The notes under the pieces are model-generated. The model did no database searches and was not told the DNA's origin. It was given only the letters and a program-made list of their open reading frames with translations. DNA of 64,000 nucleotides from NCBI GenBank assembly GCA_022842065.1, contig JALHQH010000004.1, forward strand, positions 186,001 through 250,000, written 5' to 3'. This stretch comes from Caldilineaceae bacterium. Its GTDB lineage: Bacteria > Chloroflexota > Anaerolineae > Caldilineales > Caldilineaceae. Both the position numbers and the translations under genes were made by a program. Position 1 is the stretch's first letter. Each line of letters begins with the position of its first letter. Shown piece after piece: positions 35,663 through 44,736 of this stretch.

Positions 35663-37462
35663 TTACGCTTTGTCGGCGTTGCGCATGCGCCGACGGACAA
35701 AGAAGAAGAGGGGTAGCCCAAAAAACGCAGGCGCAACCGCACTAACCCCGTGCTGATCCACAAACCACTGTGCATTCTGGATCCAAGGCATAATCACGTT
35801 GAAGTACGGATTGGTGTGCCAGTGGGTCTGACCGGATTGCGCCACACCCAGGTAGGGGAAAGTATCGGGCAATTCGTCGCGGCTGGTATTCTTGTAATAG
35901 GGCACATCATTCTGGTCAATGCTATCATCGAGCACCCCAATCAACGCGGGGTTGAAGGTGAAGCTGGTATCACGGCCATCGAGCACGCCATAAGCGGCAC
36001 CGGCCACGGCGAGCAGCTCGATCTCCACCACATCATCGATCAAGCGGCGACCATTTGGGAAGCCACAAGCATCGCCCCCCAAGACACCGAGGCGGCTGGG
36101 GGTAGGTGAACAGGTCGCGCCCTTGATGTCGGTGTTGATGCGAATCATCTCGGCTGGTACGGCACCGGCCGGTTGGTTGACATTAAAGCCGGCCGGCAAG
36201 GTGGCTGGGCCAGTGGCGGTATTAATCGTGAAGGGGGCCGCCAATTTCATCCCGGTCAGGAAGATGTCGAAGATATCACCACGGCCGGAGCGGGGCGTGC
36301 CCACAGTCACTTCGGTAGAACAATCATCGTTGCTGTCACCAGGCAAGGGCACCCCGTAGAGGCCACAGAGCAAGCGCCCAATTTCAGGATCTTCGACGCT
36401 CTTTTGCAAAAGATCACGGATGGCATTGCCGGCACCACCGGTGTAGAGCACGAGATCCTGCTCCGGCTTGAGGGCGTTAAAGGCATCTTTCAATGCCAGC
36501 GGAATCACCACTTCGTTGACCAGGGGCATGCCTAAGCGCGAAACCTGGACATAATCCCCCGTTTGTGTTTCTAGCCCAGCACCACTCAAGACACCACCGA
36601 TCCCATTTAAGACACGGGAAGATTTGCGGGCAGTGGCGGCCCAGACGCCCAAGACTGGTTCACTGCCCTGTTTCAGGCGCGCAATCGGCACTTCGATCAC
36701 CAAGCTGTGGACATTGAAGGCCGAAACCGAATCAACCGGCACGTTGTAATTCTGGTAACCAATCGGCGGATCTTGGCCGGGCAGGGTCAACAGATCGAAG
36801 ACCTGCAGATTTACCCAGAAAGGGTCGTCAGTCTGGCCGGCATAGATTTTCACGCCGGCGGGCAGACCATCGCTGCTGTCATAGATGGCGGCGTCCATCA
36901 GCCCGACATAGTTAGGGGTCGATTTCTCACCGATGTTGACGGGGGCCGTTGGTTTGTTGCCCACCAAGACGATGGTACCCTCAGCCGTGGTTTCGGTGAC
37001 GGTAATGAATTGTTTGCGGTTCCAATCGCCGTCAGTCAGGTTGTTGATCGGGCCGGTGTTGTAGAGAAAGGTCAACCCCGTCGCCTGTTCGACCCGGCTG
37101 GAAAGGGTGTAGGTAATATCGGGCTTGGCATCGCCGTTGTTGTCAACAAAGAGTGAGTAGTGCACATTATCGTCCCACTCAAAATAATTTGGCCCGCCCT
37201 CGGGGGCTTCAAAGGGAATCCAGTTGCCAATCAAGACCACATTGTCTTCGTCTTCCGGCGAGATAAAGACATAGGTGTCGGTGTTATCGGCGAAAGTATC
37301 CTTGGAGATCAGCGGGGCTTCCCGGTGACTGGAGGCATTGGCCTGCGAACTATAGGCAATCAAGATCGCCCCAATTAACAACAGCGGGGTTAACACAATC
37401 CCGACGACCAGGCCGAGGCGTCGCATAATCCCATAATAACGATAACGCTTACTTGCTTCCAT
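35663..37462 (-). CDS. DUF4331 family exported protein with C-terminal membrane anchor (copy 2)
   Basis: 599 residues from ATG 37462, which has SD AGGAG; a longer open frame from 37552 lacks support. The membrane helix at about 10-38 is followed by ANASSHREAPLISKDTFADNTDTYVFIS. It is paralogous to copy 1 over most of its length. Unlike copy 1, it ends with a hydrophobic stretch and a basic tail (APAFFGLPLFFFVRRRMRNADKA), the layout of a C-terminal membrane anchor or processing signal. The two copies may therefore sit in different places, one anchored and one released. Confidence 0.85.
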   Translation of the reverse strand: MEASKRYRYYGIMRRLGLVVGIVLTPLLLIGAILIAYSSQANASSHREAPLISKDTFADNTDTYVFISPEDEDNVVLIGNWIPFEAPEGGPNYFEWDDNVHYSLFVDNNGDAKPDITYTLSSRVEQATGLTFLYNTGPINNLTDGDWNRKQFITVTETTAEGTIVLVGNKPTAPVNIGEKSTPNYVGLMDAAIYDSSDGLPAGVKIYAGQTDDPFWVNLQVFDLLTLPGQDPPIGYQNYNVPVDSVSAFNVHSLVIEVPIARLKQGSEPVLGVWAATARKSSRVLNGIGGVLSGAGLETQTGDYVQVSRLGMPLVNEVVIPLALKDAFNALKPEQDLVLYTGGAGNAIRDLLQKSVEDPEIGRLLCGLYGVPLPGDSNDDCSTEVTVGTPRSGRGDIFDIFLTGMKLAAPFTINTATGPATLPAGFNVNQPAGAVPAEMIRINTDIKGATCSPTPSRLGVLGGDACGFPNGRRLIDDVVEIELLAVAGAAYGVLDGRDTSFTFNPALIGVLDDSIDQNDVPYYKNTSRDELPDTFPYLGVAQSGQTHWHTNPYFNVIMPWIQNAQWFVDQHGVSAVAPAFFGLPLFFFVRRRMRNADKA

Positions 37463-37505
37463 TATCTTTGCTCCTGTAAAAAGCTGATGATGATAAATAT
37501 TGAAC

Positions 37506-39122
37506 TTAGAAGCCGATGGTACGTAAGGCTTCGAAGGTAATCCCAATCCCAACTACAGTGATAAAGAGGGCACTGGCCGCCGGCATCAGGCGCAACAGGC
37601 GGCCACCCTGGGGCAGGCGGTTGAAGAAGCGCCCAGCATAGACGAGCATGATGCCAATCGCGGTGAGCACACTGGCCAGGCCGAGACTAAAAGCCACAAT
37701 CAACACCAGCCCAAAGGCGACCCGATGCAGCGCAATGGCACCCAGCATTACGACCAGCGCCGACGGGCAGGGGAGCAGGCCGCCAGAGATGCCCAGGGCT
37801 AATAAGCTACGCCAGGTCACGGGCGTGCCGTCGGCACCAGGGGGTGTGTGGCTGTGCCAACTGCCCGTGCCATGGCGGTGATAGACCAGGCCATCATGGC
37901 TGTGCTCTTCATCGTGCGCATGATCATGGTCGTGGCCTGTCTGCGCAGCGTGGTCATGCGAGTGGGGATGCGCATGGTGGCCGAAGCCAGCTCCCTGTCG
38001 CCAACGCCACGCCATCGTTATCCCGATGACCACCACCACCAGCCCTGAAATCAAACTCAGCCAGGGGAAGAGCGTCTCCGGCAAAATGTATTGCGAGGCA
38101 AAGAGGGTGATGCCGCCGAGGATAAAGACCCCAGCCGTGTGGGTAATCGTCGTCGTCAACCCCAGAAAGAGGGCGTGCCAAGCCGTACCGCGTGAACCCA
38201 CCAGATAAGCGGCCACGATGGTCTTACCATGACCAGGGGAGAGCGCATGGGCGGCACCCCAACCAAAGGCGGCCAGGAGTGCCAACAAAATTGCAAGTGG
38301 GCCGAGGGTCGGCACATTGATCAGATCCGCAAAGGGGTCATTGGATCGGCTCAGTGTAGTTGTACCAGCGATGGCCGGAACCATTTGGGCAGATTGGCTG
38401 TTGGTCGTCGTTGTGCCAGTCACCCCTGAGGGCGTAAAGCGAAAGGTCGCTTGGTTGATCTGCGGGGGATTCTGCAATAACGACTCAGGATAACTGTGCA
38501 ATTCTTGGCTGAGATCGGTGGTCGGCACCGTCGATTCAACCACGTTCGCGCCAGCGGTCGAACGGACAATCACTTCTTGCCAGCCGATCCGATCCGCATA
38601 ATTATCATCGCGGAAGTCAGCTTGCCACTGCTCAGCCCCTGGTTCTAGGGTAGCAAGGTAATGGACAACCAGGCGCAAGGTGGGCAGCGCCGCCTGGCCG
38701 GTGGGGAAGGTCAGGCTATGGTCCACAGCTGTCCACTCGACCGCTGTACCGTTGAGGGTCAAATGCAAATTTTCCTGCAATGTGGCCACTTGGCTTTCAG
38801 CATAGGCTTGTTCTTCAGTGGAGGTCAGCGTGCCATCGCCATCGGTGTCGATCAAGGCCCGTTCCTGGTGCGCCGGAATTTCCGCCATGTCGACAATGTA
38901 CAGCAGCGCCACTTCGTTACCCTGGGGTTCCAAACGCGCATAGCGGTTGACCGTAAAGTTGCCCAATGGGTGGGCGAAGAGGGCGGTCGGCAAGCCGCCC
39001 ATCACCGCAAAGACCAAGAGCAACACCGTCAGCCACTGCCGTGGCCGACGTAGCTTACTAGACCATTTGCCGAGCCATTTATTGGGCCAGGATCGGCGTT
39101 GGAAAGTAACGCGAGTGAGCAT
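37506..39122 (-). CDS. NicO/HoxN-type nickel or cobalt permease with His-rich loop
   Basis: 538 residues from ATG 39122 (SD GGGAG). The signal-like helix and HPLGNFTVNRYARLE begin an external domain of about 250 residues; it has an EF-hand-like loop (DTDGDGTLTSTEEQAYAE). Six or seven membrane helices follow, with HALSPGHGKTIVAAYLVGSRG (HX5H-type motif of NicO/RcnA proteins), a long loop rich in His and Asp (GHHAHPHSHDHAAQTGHDHDH), and LLPCPSALVVMLGAIALH. It probably moves Ni2+ or Co2+, or a related metal. It is 43 bp upstream of DUF4331 copy 2. Confidence 0.85.
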   Translation of the reverse strand: MLTRVTFQRRSWPNKWLGKWSSKLRRPRQWLTVLLLVFAVMGGLPTALFAHPLGNFTVNRYARLEPQGNEVALLYIVDMAEIPAHQERALIDTDGDGTLTSTEEQAYAESQVATLQENLHLTLNGTAVEWTAVDHSLTFPTGQAALPTLRLVVHYLATLEPGAEQWQADFRDDNYADRIGWQEVIVRSTAGANVVESTVPTTDLSQELHSYPESLLQNPPQINQATFRFTPSGVTGTTTTNSQSAQMVPAIAGTTTLSRSNDPFADLINVPTLGPLAILLALLAAFGWGAAHALSPGHGKTIVAAYLVGSRGTAWHALFLGLTTTITHTAGVFILGGITLFASQYILPETLFPWLSLISGLVVVVIGITMAWRWRQGAGFGHHAHPHSHDHAAQTGHDHDHAHDEEHSHDGLVYHRHGTGSWHSHTPPGADGTPVTWRSLLALGISGGLLPCPSALVVMLGAIALHRVAFGLVLIVAFSLGLASVLTAIGIMLVYAGRFFNRLPQGGRLLRLMPAASALFITVVGIGITFEALRTIGF

Positions 39123-40170
39123 AATCGGCTCCCTTAAGATTTTTGTGGTTTGCACTTGATTTGCGCTGCTGATGGAATAAGCTACTGCTATATTTAGCGC
39201 TGAATGAGCAGCGGGGTTTTTACTGCTATACAAAACCCTGCTACACATGTCAACCGCTCTCTGCTACCTAATCTGACGCACCATGCAGCAGCTTGGATCA
39301 CACCAATTTTCTTGAAAATTCATTTTTCAATATGTTTGTACGGCGCTGTCATTGGGCGTTGTAGAGGGCAATGATGACAGTCTAATAGACAAAGCAAATA
39401 GAGTTGACATAAAGCGGGCTGTGCATCAGGGGATGCACAGTACACGATTGTGCCACGTTTAGTTGTGTTATCTATAAGGAAGAACAGACATTGAGTTTGC
39501 ATGTTTGGAGAGAGAACATGCGCCAATCGACGACCTATCTATTCTTTAAACACATAGGAGGTGAGTTTAACAATACGTTAAGAAAGTCACTATGGATCAA
39601 GATATAGCAGCAAGATACATCTTTACCACTTTTCAGTTCACTGACTTTTTGCCCTTGCCCACGCTCGCGATGTCGATTATGCCTGGGCGAGGGGATCAAT
39701 TACCAGACCAAAAAGTATTCAATTTTTGTTCATTTCAAGCTTGGCAGCGAAAACTATCTACGCTTTCAGGCCGCAGCCCCATCGCGGAGGGTGCGGCTCA
39801 GTTTGGGGACAACCCATGTGCGTCGCACTGGTCAAGCGTTGTTTCGTTACCCCGATCGCATGCGACCAGTGCGACGCACACTAGTAGCGCAGATCGGGGA
39901 TTGAAGAAAGAGCCGCGCTGTGATAAAGTAAACATGTACACTTAACTTAGCAAGCAAAATAGAACAATGATCGTTAGGACTTGCGCACACCCTCATACGT
40001 AGGGACACGATAGCTCGTGCCCTATATGTATCAAACTAAGGGCACTGCACCCAGCGGGTTCCCGAACCACCGGCGTGGCTGCCCCGTCGCTTAGCTTAAT
40101 ACACATGGGGCACGATAGTTCGTACCCCTACGCATGGTAGCTATATAATTTCTATCATAAAGGAGTGGGT
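39123..40170. other. Long intergenic region with at least four hairpins
   Basis: About 1 kb without a convincing gene; the one long frame (39592-39945) has no recognisable sequence. Structures: stem at 39499-39505/39515-39521; a 17-bp perfect inverted repeat 39817-39833 / 39864-39880; two short related hairpins at 40001-40023 and 40107-40128 sharing CACGATAG-TCGT; and a segment at 39395-39420 nearly identical to the hairpin arm at 55382-55407. The last 30 bases hold a TATAAT-like box and AGGAG for the next gene. Confidence 0.45.
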
Positions 40171-42255
40171 ATGGCTTCCCTGGCAGCGCGGTTGGAGATC
40201 GCACGGCGCAGTCGTTTTGTGGGGAGAAAGTTGGAGTGTGAACAATTTGCGGCCGCCCTGCAGGCCGCGGAGTTACCCTTTTATCTCTTTCTACTCTATG
40301 GGCCAGGGGGCGTCGGGAAAACGACGCTCTTGCGCGAATTGACCACGCTTGCCCGTGCCGCCCAACAGACAACGGTCCATCTGGATGCACGGCATATGGA
40401 TCCGTCGCCCCCTTTCTTTATTGCCAGTTTACAGAATGCACTCGGGCTGGCGGCTGGCCAGGCCCCGCAGGCTTACCTGGGGGGCCAAAACACGCGCTAT
40501 GTGATCTTTATCGACACTTCCGAATTGTTGACGCCGCTTGATAGCTGGCTGCGCGATGAGTTTTTCCCGCAGATGCCGGCGAATGTGCTCACCGTGTTGG
40601 CCGGACGCAACCCGCCGGCCATGGAGTGGCGCACCGATCCGGGCTGGCAATCGCTCGTCAAATTCTGGGAACTACGCAACCTGGCCCCTGACGAAAGTAG
40701 TACTTTTCTACACCAGTGCGCCATCCCCAGCCGTCATCACCCGCAGATTCTCGCCTTTACCCACGGCCATCCCCTCGCCTTATCGCTGATGGCCGATGTC
40801 TTTGGGCAAAAGGGTGATATGAGTTTCCGACCGGAGGAAGCCCCTGATCTGATCGCCGCGCTCGTGGAACGGCTCATCCAACATGTGCCCAGCCCGGCGC
40901 ACCGGGCGGCGTTGGAAGCCTGTGCCATGGTGCGGGTGATGACCGAAGGGCTGCTGGCGGCAATGTTGGCGCAGCCGGATGTCCATACGATCTTTGGCTG
41001 GCTGCGCACCTTGTCGTTTATTGACCACGACCGCGGCGGCCTCTATCCCCACGATCTGGCGCGTGAGGCACTGGCGGCTGATTTGCGCTGGCGTAATCCG
41101 ACCCGTTATACTGAGTTACACGCCCGCGCCCGTGGTTACTACATGCATTACTTCCCCGAAAGTGACAGCCGCGCCCAGCGCGCGATTTTGCAAGACACGC
41201 TTTATCTCCACCGCGATAATCCGCTGGTGCGCCCCTACTTTGAATGGCAGGAGACCGGTGCCATCTACAGCGACCGTCCCCGCGCCGATGAACACGCCGA
41301 AATCATGGCGATGGTTGCCCACCACCAGGGGCCTACGGCCGCGCAGATCGCTGCGCATTGGTTAACCGAGCAACCACAGTTGACGACCGTCTTTCGCAAT
41401 GCCAAAGGCAAAGCCCAGGGCGTCTTGATCATGGTCGCGCTGGAAAAGGTCACGGGGGCAGATCGCCAGATCGATCCGGCGATTGATCTAGCCGTGCGCT
41501 TTTTAGCGGGCAACGATGGCATGCGTGCGGATGAGTGCGCCACCTACTTTCGCTTCTGGCTCGCCTATGAATCCTATCAGGCGGTGTCGCCGGTCCAAAG
41601 CAGCATCTTTCTGACCATGGTGCAACATTATCTGGTGACCAGTGGCCTCAGCTTTACCCTGCTGCCCTGTGCCGCCCCCGCGTTTTGGACAATGGTCTTC
41701 GCCTATGCTGATCTGGTCCGGCTACCGGCTTTGGATTTCACCACTGATGGCCGGCGTTATGGTCTTTATGGGCACAATTGGCGCACCGTGCCGCCCTTAC
41801 CCTGGCTCAATCTGCTGGCCGAGCGCGAAGTGGCGCGCGGCGCGGTCCGCCTGCCGCCCCCGGTGACCGAAACCGTGATCGCGCTGAGTGAGGTTGATTT
41901 TGCCGAGGCGGTTCGCGCAGCGCTACGCGATCTGCATAATCCCACGGCCCTACGCACAAATGGGTTGCTCAAGTCGCGCCTGCTTTGGTCCGCCGCGGCC
42001 GCGGACAACACTGCTGAGGCGCGGCTGGCCCGCTTGCCCGAACTGTTGCGTAAGACCGCGGCGCTTCTGCAGCAGACGCCACGCCAGAACAAACTCTATC
42101 GCGCGCTCCATCACACCTACTTTCAACCCGCCGCCACCCAAGAAGCCGCCGCCGAATTGCTCGATCTGCCCTTTAGCACCTATCGCCGCCACCTCCGCAG
42201 CGGCATCGACTTTCTCTGCGAAACCTTGTGGCAGCAGGAGTTGGGTGGGGGGTGA
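40171..42255 (+). CDS. STAND-like ATPase with C-terminal helix-turn-helix
   Basis: 694 residues from ATG 40171 (SD AGGAG at 40161-40165). The P-loop GPGGVGKTT (residues 44-52) is followed by a Walker B-like VIFIDTSELL, and later segments (FTHGHPLALSLMADVF) match the AAA/NACHT-type ATPase of STAND regulators. The C terminus (RALHHTYFQPAATQEAAAELLDLPFSTYRRHLRSG) is helical with a possible HTH (LPFSTYRRHLR). Such proteins act as signal switches in regulation or defence. There is no sensor repeat domain visible, and the partner is unknown. It heads the accessory region. Confidence 0.65.
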   Translation: MASLAARLEIARRSRFVGRKLECEQFAAALQAAELPFYLFLLYGPGGVGKTTLLRELTTLARAAQQTTVHLDARHMDPSPPFFIASLQNALGLAAGQAPQAYLGGQNTRYVIFIDTSELLTPLDSWLRDEFFPQMPANVLTVLAGRNPPAMEWRTDPGWQSLVKFWELRNLAPDESSTFLHQCAIPSRHHPQILAFTHGHPLALSLMADVFGQKGDMSFRPEEAPDLIAALVERLIQHVPSPAHRAALEACAMVRVMTEGLLAAMLAQPDVHTIFGWLRTLSFIDHDRGGLYPHDLAREALAADLRWRNPTRYTELHARARGYYMHYFPESDSRAQRAILQDTLYLHRDNPLVRPYFEWQETGAIYSDRPRADEHAEIMAMVAHHQGPTAAQIAAHWLTEQPQLTTVFRNAKGKAQGVLIMVALEKVTGADRQIDPAIDLAVRFLAGNDGMRADECATYFRFWLAYESYQAVSPVQSSIFLTMVQHYLVTSGLSFTLLPCAAPAFWTMVFAYADLVRLPALDFTTDGRRYGLYGHNWRTVPPLPWLNLLAEREVARGAVRLPPPVTETVIALSEVDFAEAVRAALRDLHNPTALRTNGLLKSRLLWSAAAADNTAEARLARLPELLRKTAALLQQTPRQNKLYRALHHTYFQPAATQEAAAELLDLPFSTYRRHLRSGIDFLCETLWQQELGGG

Positions 42256-42415
42256 GGGGATGGCCACCCGCTTCAGGCCGGTGGGCGGAGGAGCAACCGC
42301 CCACAACCAGCAGTTCGGTGCCGTCACTGCGCACTTCGCCCAAGATGGTGGGGAGGGCACGCCGTTCATCAAGCACATACACGGTGGTGATGCCGTTGCT
42401 GCTCTCTAGGCTCAG
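42250..42415 (-). pseudogene. Rhs-core fragment (pseudogene remnant)
   Basis: A minus-strand frame reads ITTVYVLDERRALPTILGEVRSDG, the type of sequence found in Rhs/YD core ends (a strand followed by a leucine-rich turn and RxDG). It covers only about 55 codons, lacks the flanks of a complete gene and is separated from other Rhs sequence. It is probably a leftover of an older Rhs gene. Similarity was judged by eye. Confidence 0.4.
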
Positions 42416-42529
42416 GTTGACCCTTCGGCAAGCTCAGGCCTGGCCCAGCCATCCGATGGTCATGCTGCCGCTGATTAGCTTCGTTACGCAGCTAGGAAAA
42501 AAGCGGGAACCTGCCAAGCTAGGCGGCGT

Positions 42530-42558
42530 TTGACAAAGTGTCGCATTTATGCGACAAT
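42530..42558 (+). promoter_or_regulatory. Promoter with overlapping palindromic operator for a TA module
   Basis: TTGACA at 42530-42535 and GACAAT at 42553-42558 (17-bp spacing). The spacer and -10 contain TGTCGCAT-TT-ATGCGACA at 42539-42556, a near-perfect palindrome. Such overlap is usual for autoregulated toxin-antitoxin operons. Confidence 0.55.
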
Positions 42559-42614
42559 CTTCCTATGGAAAGCGTTGAGCGCAGGGTGAACTATTTGTTA
42601 CCGCCAATGGCAAA

Positions 42615-42908
42615 GTGCCGTTTGAGGAATGGATGCGTACACTGCGCGACAAAGGCAACAAGGCGCGGATTTTTAGCCGGATTGATCGATTACGACTGGG
42701 CCTCTTTGGCGATTGTAAAGCGGTGGGCGAGGGAGTCTCTGAACTGCGCATTCATGTTGGGCCGGGGTTTCGCGTCTATTTTGGCCTGGTTGGTAGTACG
42801 GTGGTGTTACTTTTGTGCGGTGGCGATAAAAGTTCACAGGCGCGTGACATTGCACAGGCGATCCGTTATTGGAAGGAATATCAATCTCATGCAAACGAAG
42901 AGTTATGA
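42615..42908 (+). CDS. RelE/HigB-type toxin, with apparent frameshift at the start
   Basis: 97 residues from GTG 42615. The sequence GNKARIFSRIDRLRLGLFGDCKAVGEGVSELRIHVGPGFRVYFG, then VVLLLCGGDKSSQARDIAQAIRYWKEY is the typical HigB/RelE-fold killer (PF05973 type). The expected N terminus (a strand, then TANGKVPFEEW) is readable in frame back to 42579, where a stop lies. An ATG at 42565 with an expected MESVER start is one base out of frame. A single-base deletion near 42580-42585 would explain it, so the toxin may be truncated or the base miscalled. Confidence 0.7.
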   Translation: MPFEEWMRTLRDKGNKARIFSRIDRLRLGLFGDCKAVGEGVSELRIHVGPGFRVYFGLVGSTVVLLLCGGDKSSQARDIAQAIRYWKEYQSHANEEL

Positions 42909-43194
42909 CGCCTTTCTACAGGAAGAGCTACGTGACCCTGAATTGGCCGCGGCCTACCTTTCAGCCGCTATGGAAGAAGGGTCAACCGAGCAATTATTGC
43001 TCGCACTGCGTGCCGTGGCCGAGGCCAATGGGGGCATAGCCACCGTTGCGGATAAGAGCCAGTTGAATCGCCAAACCATGTATAAAATTCTTTCGGCAGA
43101 TGGCAATCCGACGTTGACAACTTTGCTGGCGATCTTGCAAGCGATTGGGATCACCCTCACTTTCACCCCACAACAAAAGCCAGCGATGAGCTAA
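42889..43194 (+). CDS. HigA-like antitoxin / XRE-type DNA-binding protein
   Basis: 101 residues from ATG 42889, overlapping the toxin gene by 20 bases. The segment MEEGSTEQLLLALRAVAEANGGIATVADKSQLNRQTMYKILS is an HTH of the addiction-module antidote (HigA-like) type; DGNPTLTTLLAILQAIGITLTF is a typical end. It neutralises the toxin and should bind the palindrome at 42539-42556. Confidence 0.8.
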   Translation: MQTKSYDAFLQEELRDPELAAAYLSAAMEEGSTEQLLLALRAVAEANGGIATVADKSQLNRQTMYKILSADGNPTLTTLLAILQAIGITLTFTPQQKPAMS

Positions 43195-43202
43195 GGTGAC
43201 GG

Positions 43203-43480
43203 TCAACACATATAATGCAGGCTGCATTGGACAACCACCACCGCCTTCTGGTCACCGGCGTGGGTCCAGCAGCCTTGCCTTTCACCGGGGGCAAGCCAAG
43301 GTGCGGATGCCACTGCGTAGAAGGGATGTTCCGGCGTGGTTTCGATAGTCTCGTCGTCAACCGTCAGGTGAACGATGACAGGGTCGGTATGCGCCAGCGT
43401 TGTTGTGACGGTATAGTAGCCGGTGGCATGGGTGGCTTCATTCCAGGCCAACACACGATTGCCGACAGCAACTTGACAGA
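43203..43480 (-). pseudogene. Hint-domain remnant, homologous to the Hint of the giant Rhs protein
   Basis: The minus-strand frame reads VGNRVLAWNEATHATGYYTV, then PVIVHLTVDDETIETTPEHPFYAVASAPWL. The giant Rhs protein (Hint about residues 2282-2427) reads VGDRVLAWNEALGETGYYTV and ETIETTPEHPFYAVTSAPWL. The fragment lacks the N-terminal CSF...ETPV start, and its end runs off into unrelated sequence with no VHN terminus or toxin. It directly abuts the IS200/IS605 element, whose end lies near 43530, so the insertion probably cut an older Rhs or Hint gene. Confidence 0.8.
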
Positions 43481-43542
43481 TAGATACGTCATTTTGTTGT
43501 GATAGGGGTGTCTTTGTTACAACTCCTGAGACAGCAAGTGAA

Positions 43543-44733
43543 CTACCCAAGGTTGAAACTCTTGGGCTTCAAGGGCAAGACCTTGAACTTTTCCGAGGCT
43601 GAGCGCATTACGACACTACTCATGTCTCCATCGGCGTTAATTCCCGTAGTTCCTACGGTACTCGGTCTTAGGTTCTTAGCGGCGTTCTCATCACGATCAT
43701 GGATGACGCCACAGTTTTGACAGACCCAAGTGCGATCTGACTGTTTTAGTGCTTTGTTGACTGTTCCGCAGTCGTTGCAAGTCTTAGAGGAAGCAAACCA
43801 ACGGTCATGACGAACAACCTCACTACCAGCCCATGCCGCTTTGTATTCGACAAAGGCAACAAACTGGGACCAACCTGCATCACTGATGGACTTGGCAAGT
43901 TTGTGATTCTTGACCATGCCGCCGACGTTCAGCGATTCCAGACCGATCCTGCCAAAGTTATCGACAATGGCGCGGCTCAGTTGGTGGTGAAAGTCACGGC
44001 GTCGATTCGTGATCTTCTCGTGAGTAGCGGCAACCACAAGCTTCGCTTTACCGCGGCTGTTGCTGCCCTTGACCTTGCGGGAAAGACGGCGTTGGCGAAT
44101 CTTCAGGAGATTCTCTGCTTTGCGCAAGTGCTTGGGACAAGCAATCTTTTCGGTCTTAGTGCCATCGTTGATGGTGGCAAAGTCCTTCAAGCCAAGATCA
44201 ATGCCGATACTGCCTTGCTTCCGTTCGGGGGTGGTGTGTTCAATCTCGCATTGGATGGAGACAAAAAACTTTCCGGTCTTGGTTTTCGACACGGTACAGT
44301 TTTTCATCTTCCCTTCGATGCGACGGTGACGAATGACTTTCACCCAGCCGACTTTGGGCAGATAGATGGTACTACCGTCAAACTTAAAGCGTTGCGGGTA
44401 GCGGATGGATTGTTTGTCAAACTTGCGCCTAAAGTTGGGATAGTCGGCACGTCCAGCAAAGAAGTTACTGTAGGCGGCGTCTAAATCCTTCAAGCCCTGC
44501 TGCAACACCTGGCTATCGGCTTCTTTCAGCCAGGGGTAGTCAACCTTCAGGATGTCAGACAGGTCGGTAGCACAGTCGTTGTAGTTCAACCCTGTGCCAG
44601 TGTCGTAGTAATAGCCCTCGCGTACCGCCCGATAGTGATTATAGACAAAGCGCGCGCAGCCAAACTGAATTGCCAGTTTCGCTTGCTGCTCACTATCGGG
44701 ATAGATGCGGTACTTAAAGGCTTTTCGGATCAT
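43543..44733 (-). CDS. tnpB: TnpB RNA-guided nuclease (IS200/IS605 accessory protein)
   Basis: 396 residues, full length. RuvC-like catalytic residues are traceable: Asp179 (SIGIDLGLKDF), Glu266 (IGLESLNVGG) and Asp348 (HDRDENAAKNL). The zinc ribbon is CNDC (319-322) and CQNC (338-341). The 3' end of the gene, with the element end, is where the omega-RNA is expected to be made in this family, pointing to flanking DNA near 43500-43530 as a guide source. It is four bases downstream of tnpA. No damage was seen. Confidence 0.92.
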   Translation of the reverse strand: MIRKAFKYRIYPDSEQQAKLAIQFGCARFVYNHYRAVREGYYYDTGTGLNYNDCATDLSDILKVDYPWLKEADSQVLQQGLKDLDAAYSNFFAGRADYPNFRRKFDKQSIRYPQRFKFDGSTIYLPKVGWVKVIRHRRIEGKMKNCTVSKTKTGKFFVSIQCEIEHTTPERKQGSIGIDLGLKDFATINDGTKTEKIACPKHLRKAENLLKIRQRRLSRKVKGSNSRGKAKLVVAATHEKITNRRRDFHHQLSRAIVDNFGRIGLESLNVGGMVKNHKLAKSISDAGWSQFVAFVEYKAAWAGSEVVRHDRWFASSKTCNDCGTVNKALKQSDRTWVCQNCGVIHDRDENAAKNLRPSTVGTTGINADGDMSSVVMRSASEKFKVLPLKPKSFNLG

Positions 44734-44736
44734 GAT

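Noticed and set aside
39592..39945. 117-residue open frame in the long gap
   Set aside because: No recognisable sequence, and it spans a 17-bp inverted repeat; probably chance.
43807..44484. Plus-strand 225-residue frame inside tnpB
   Set aside because: It is antisense to the catalytic part of TnpB, which is clearly the real gene.
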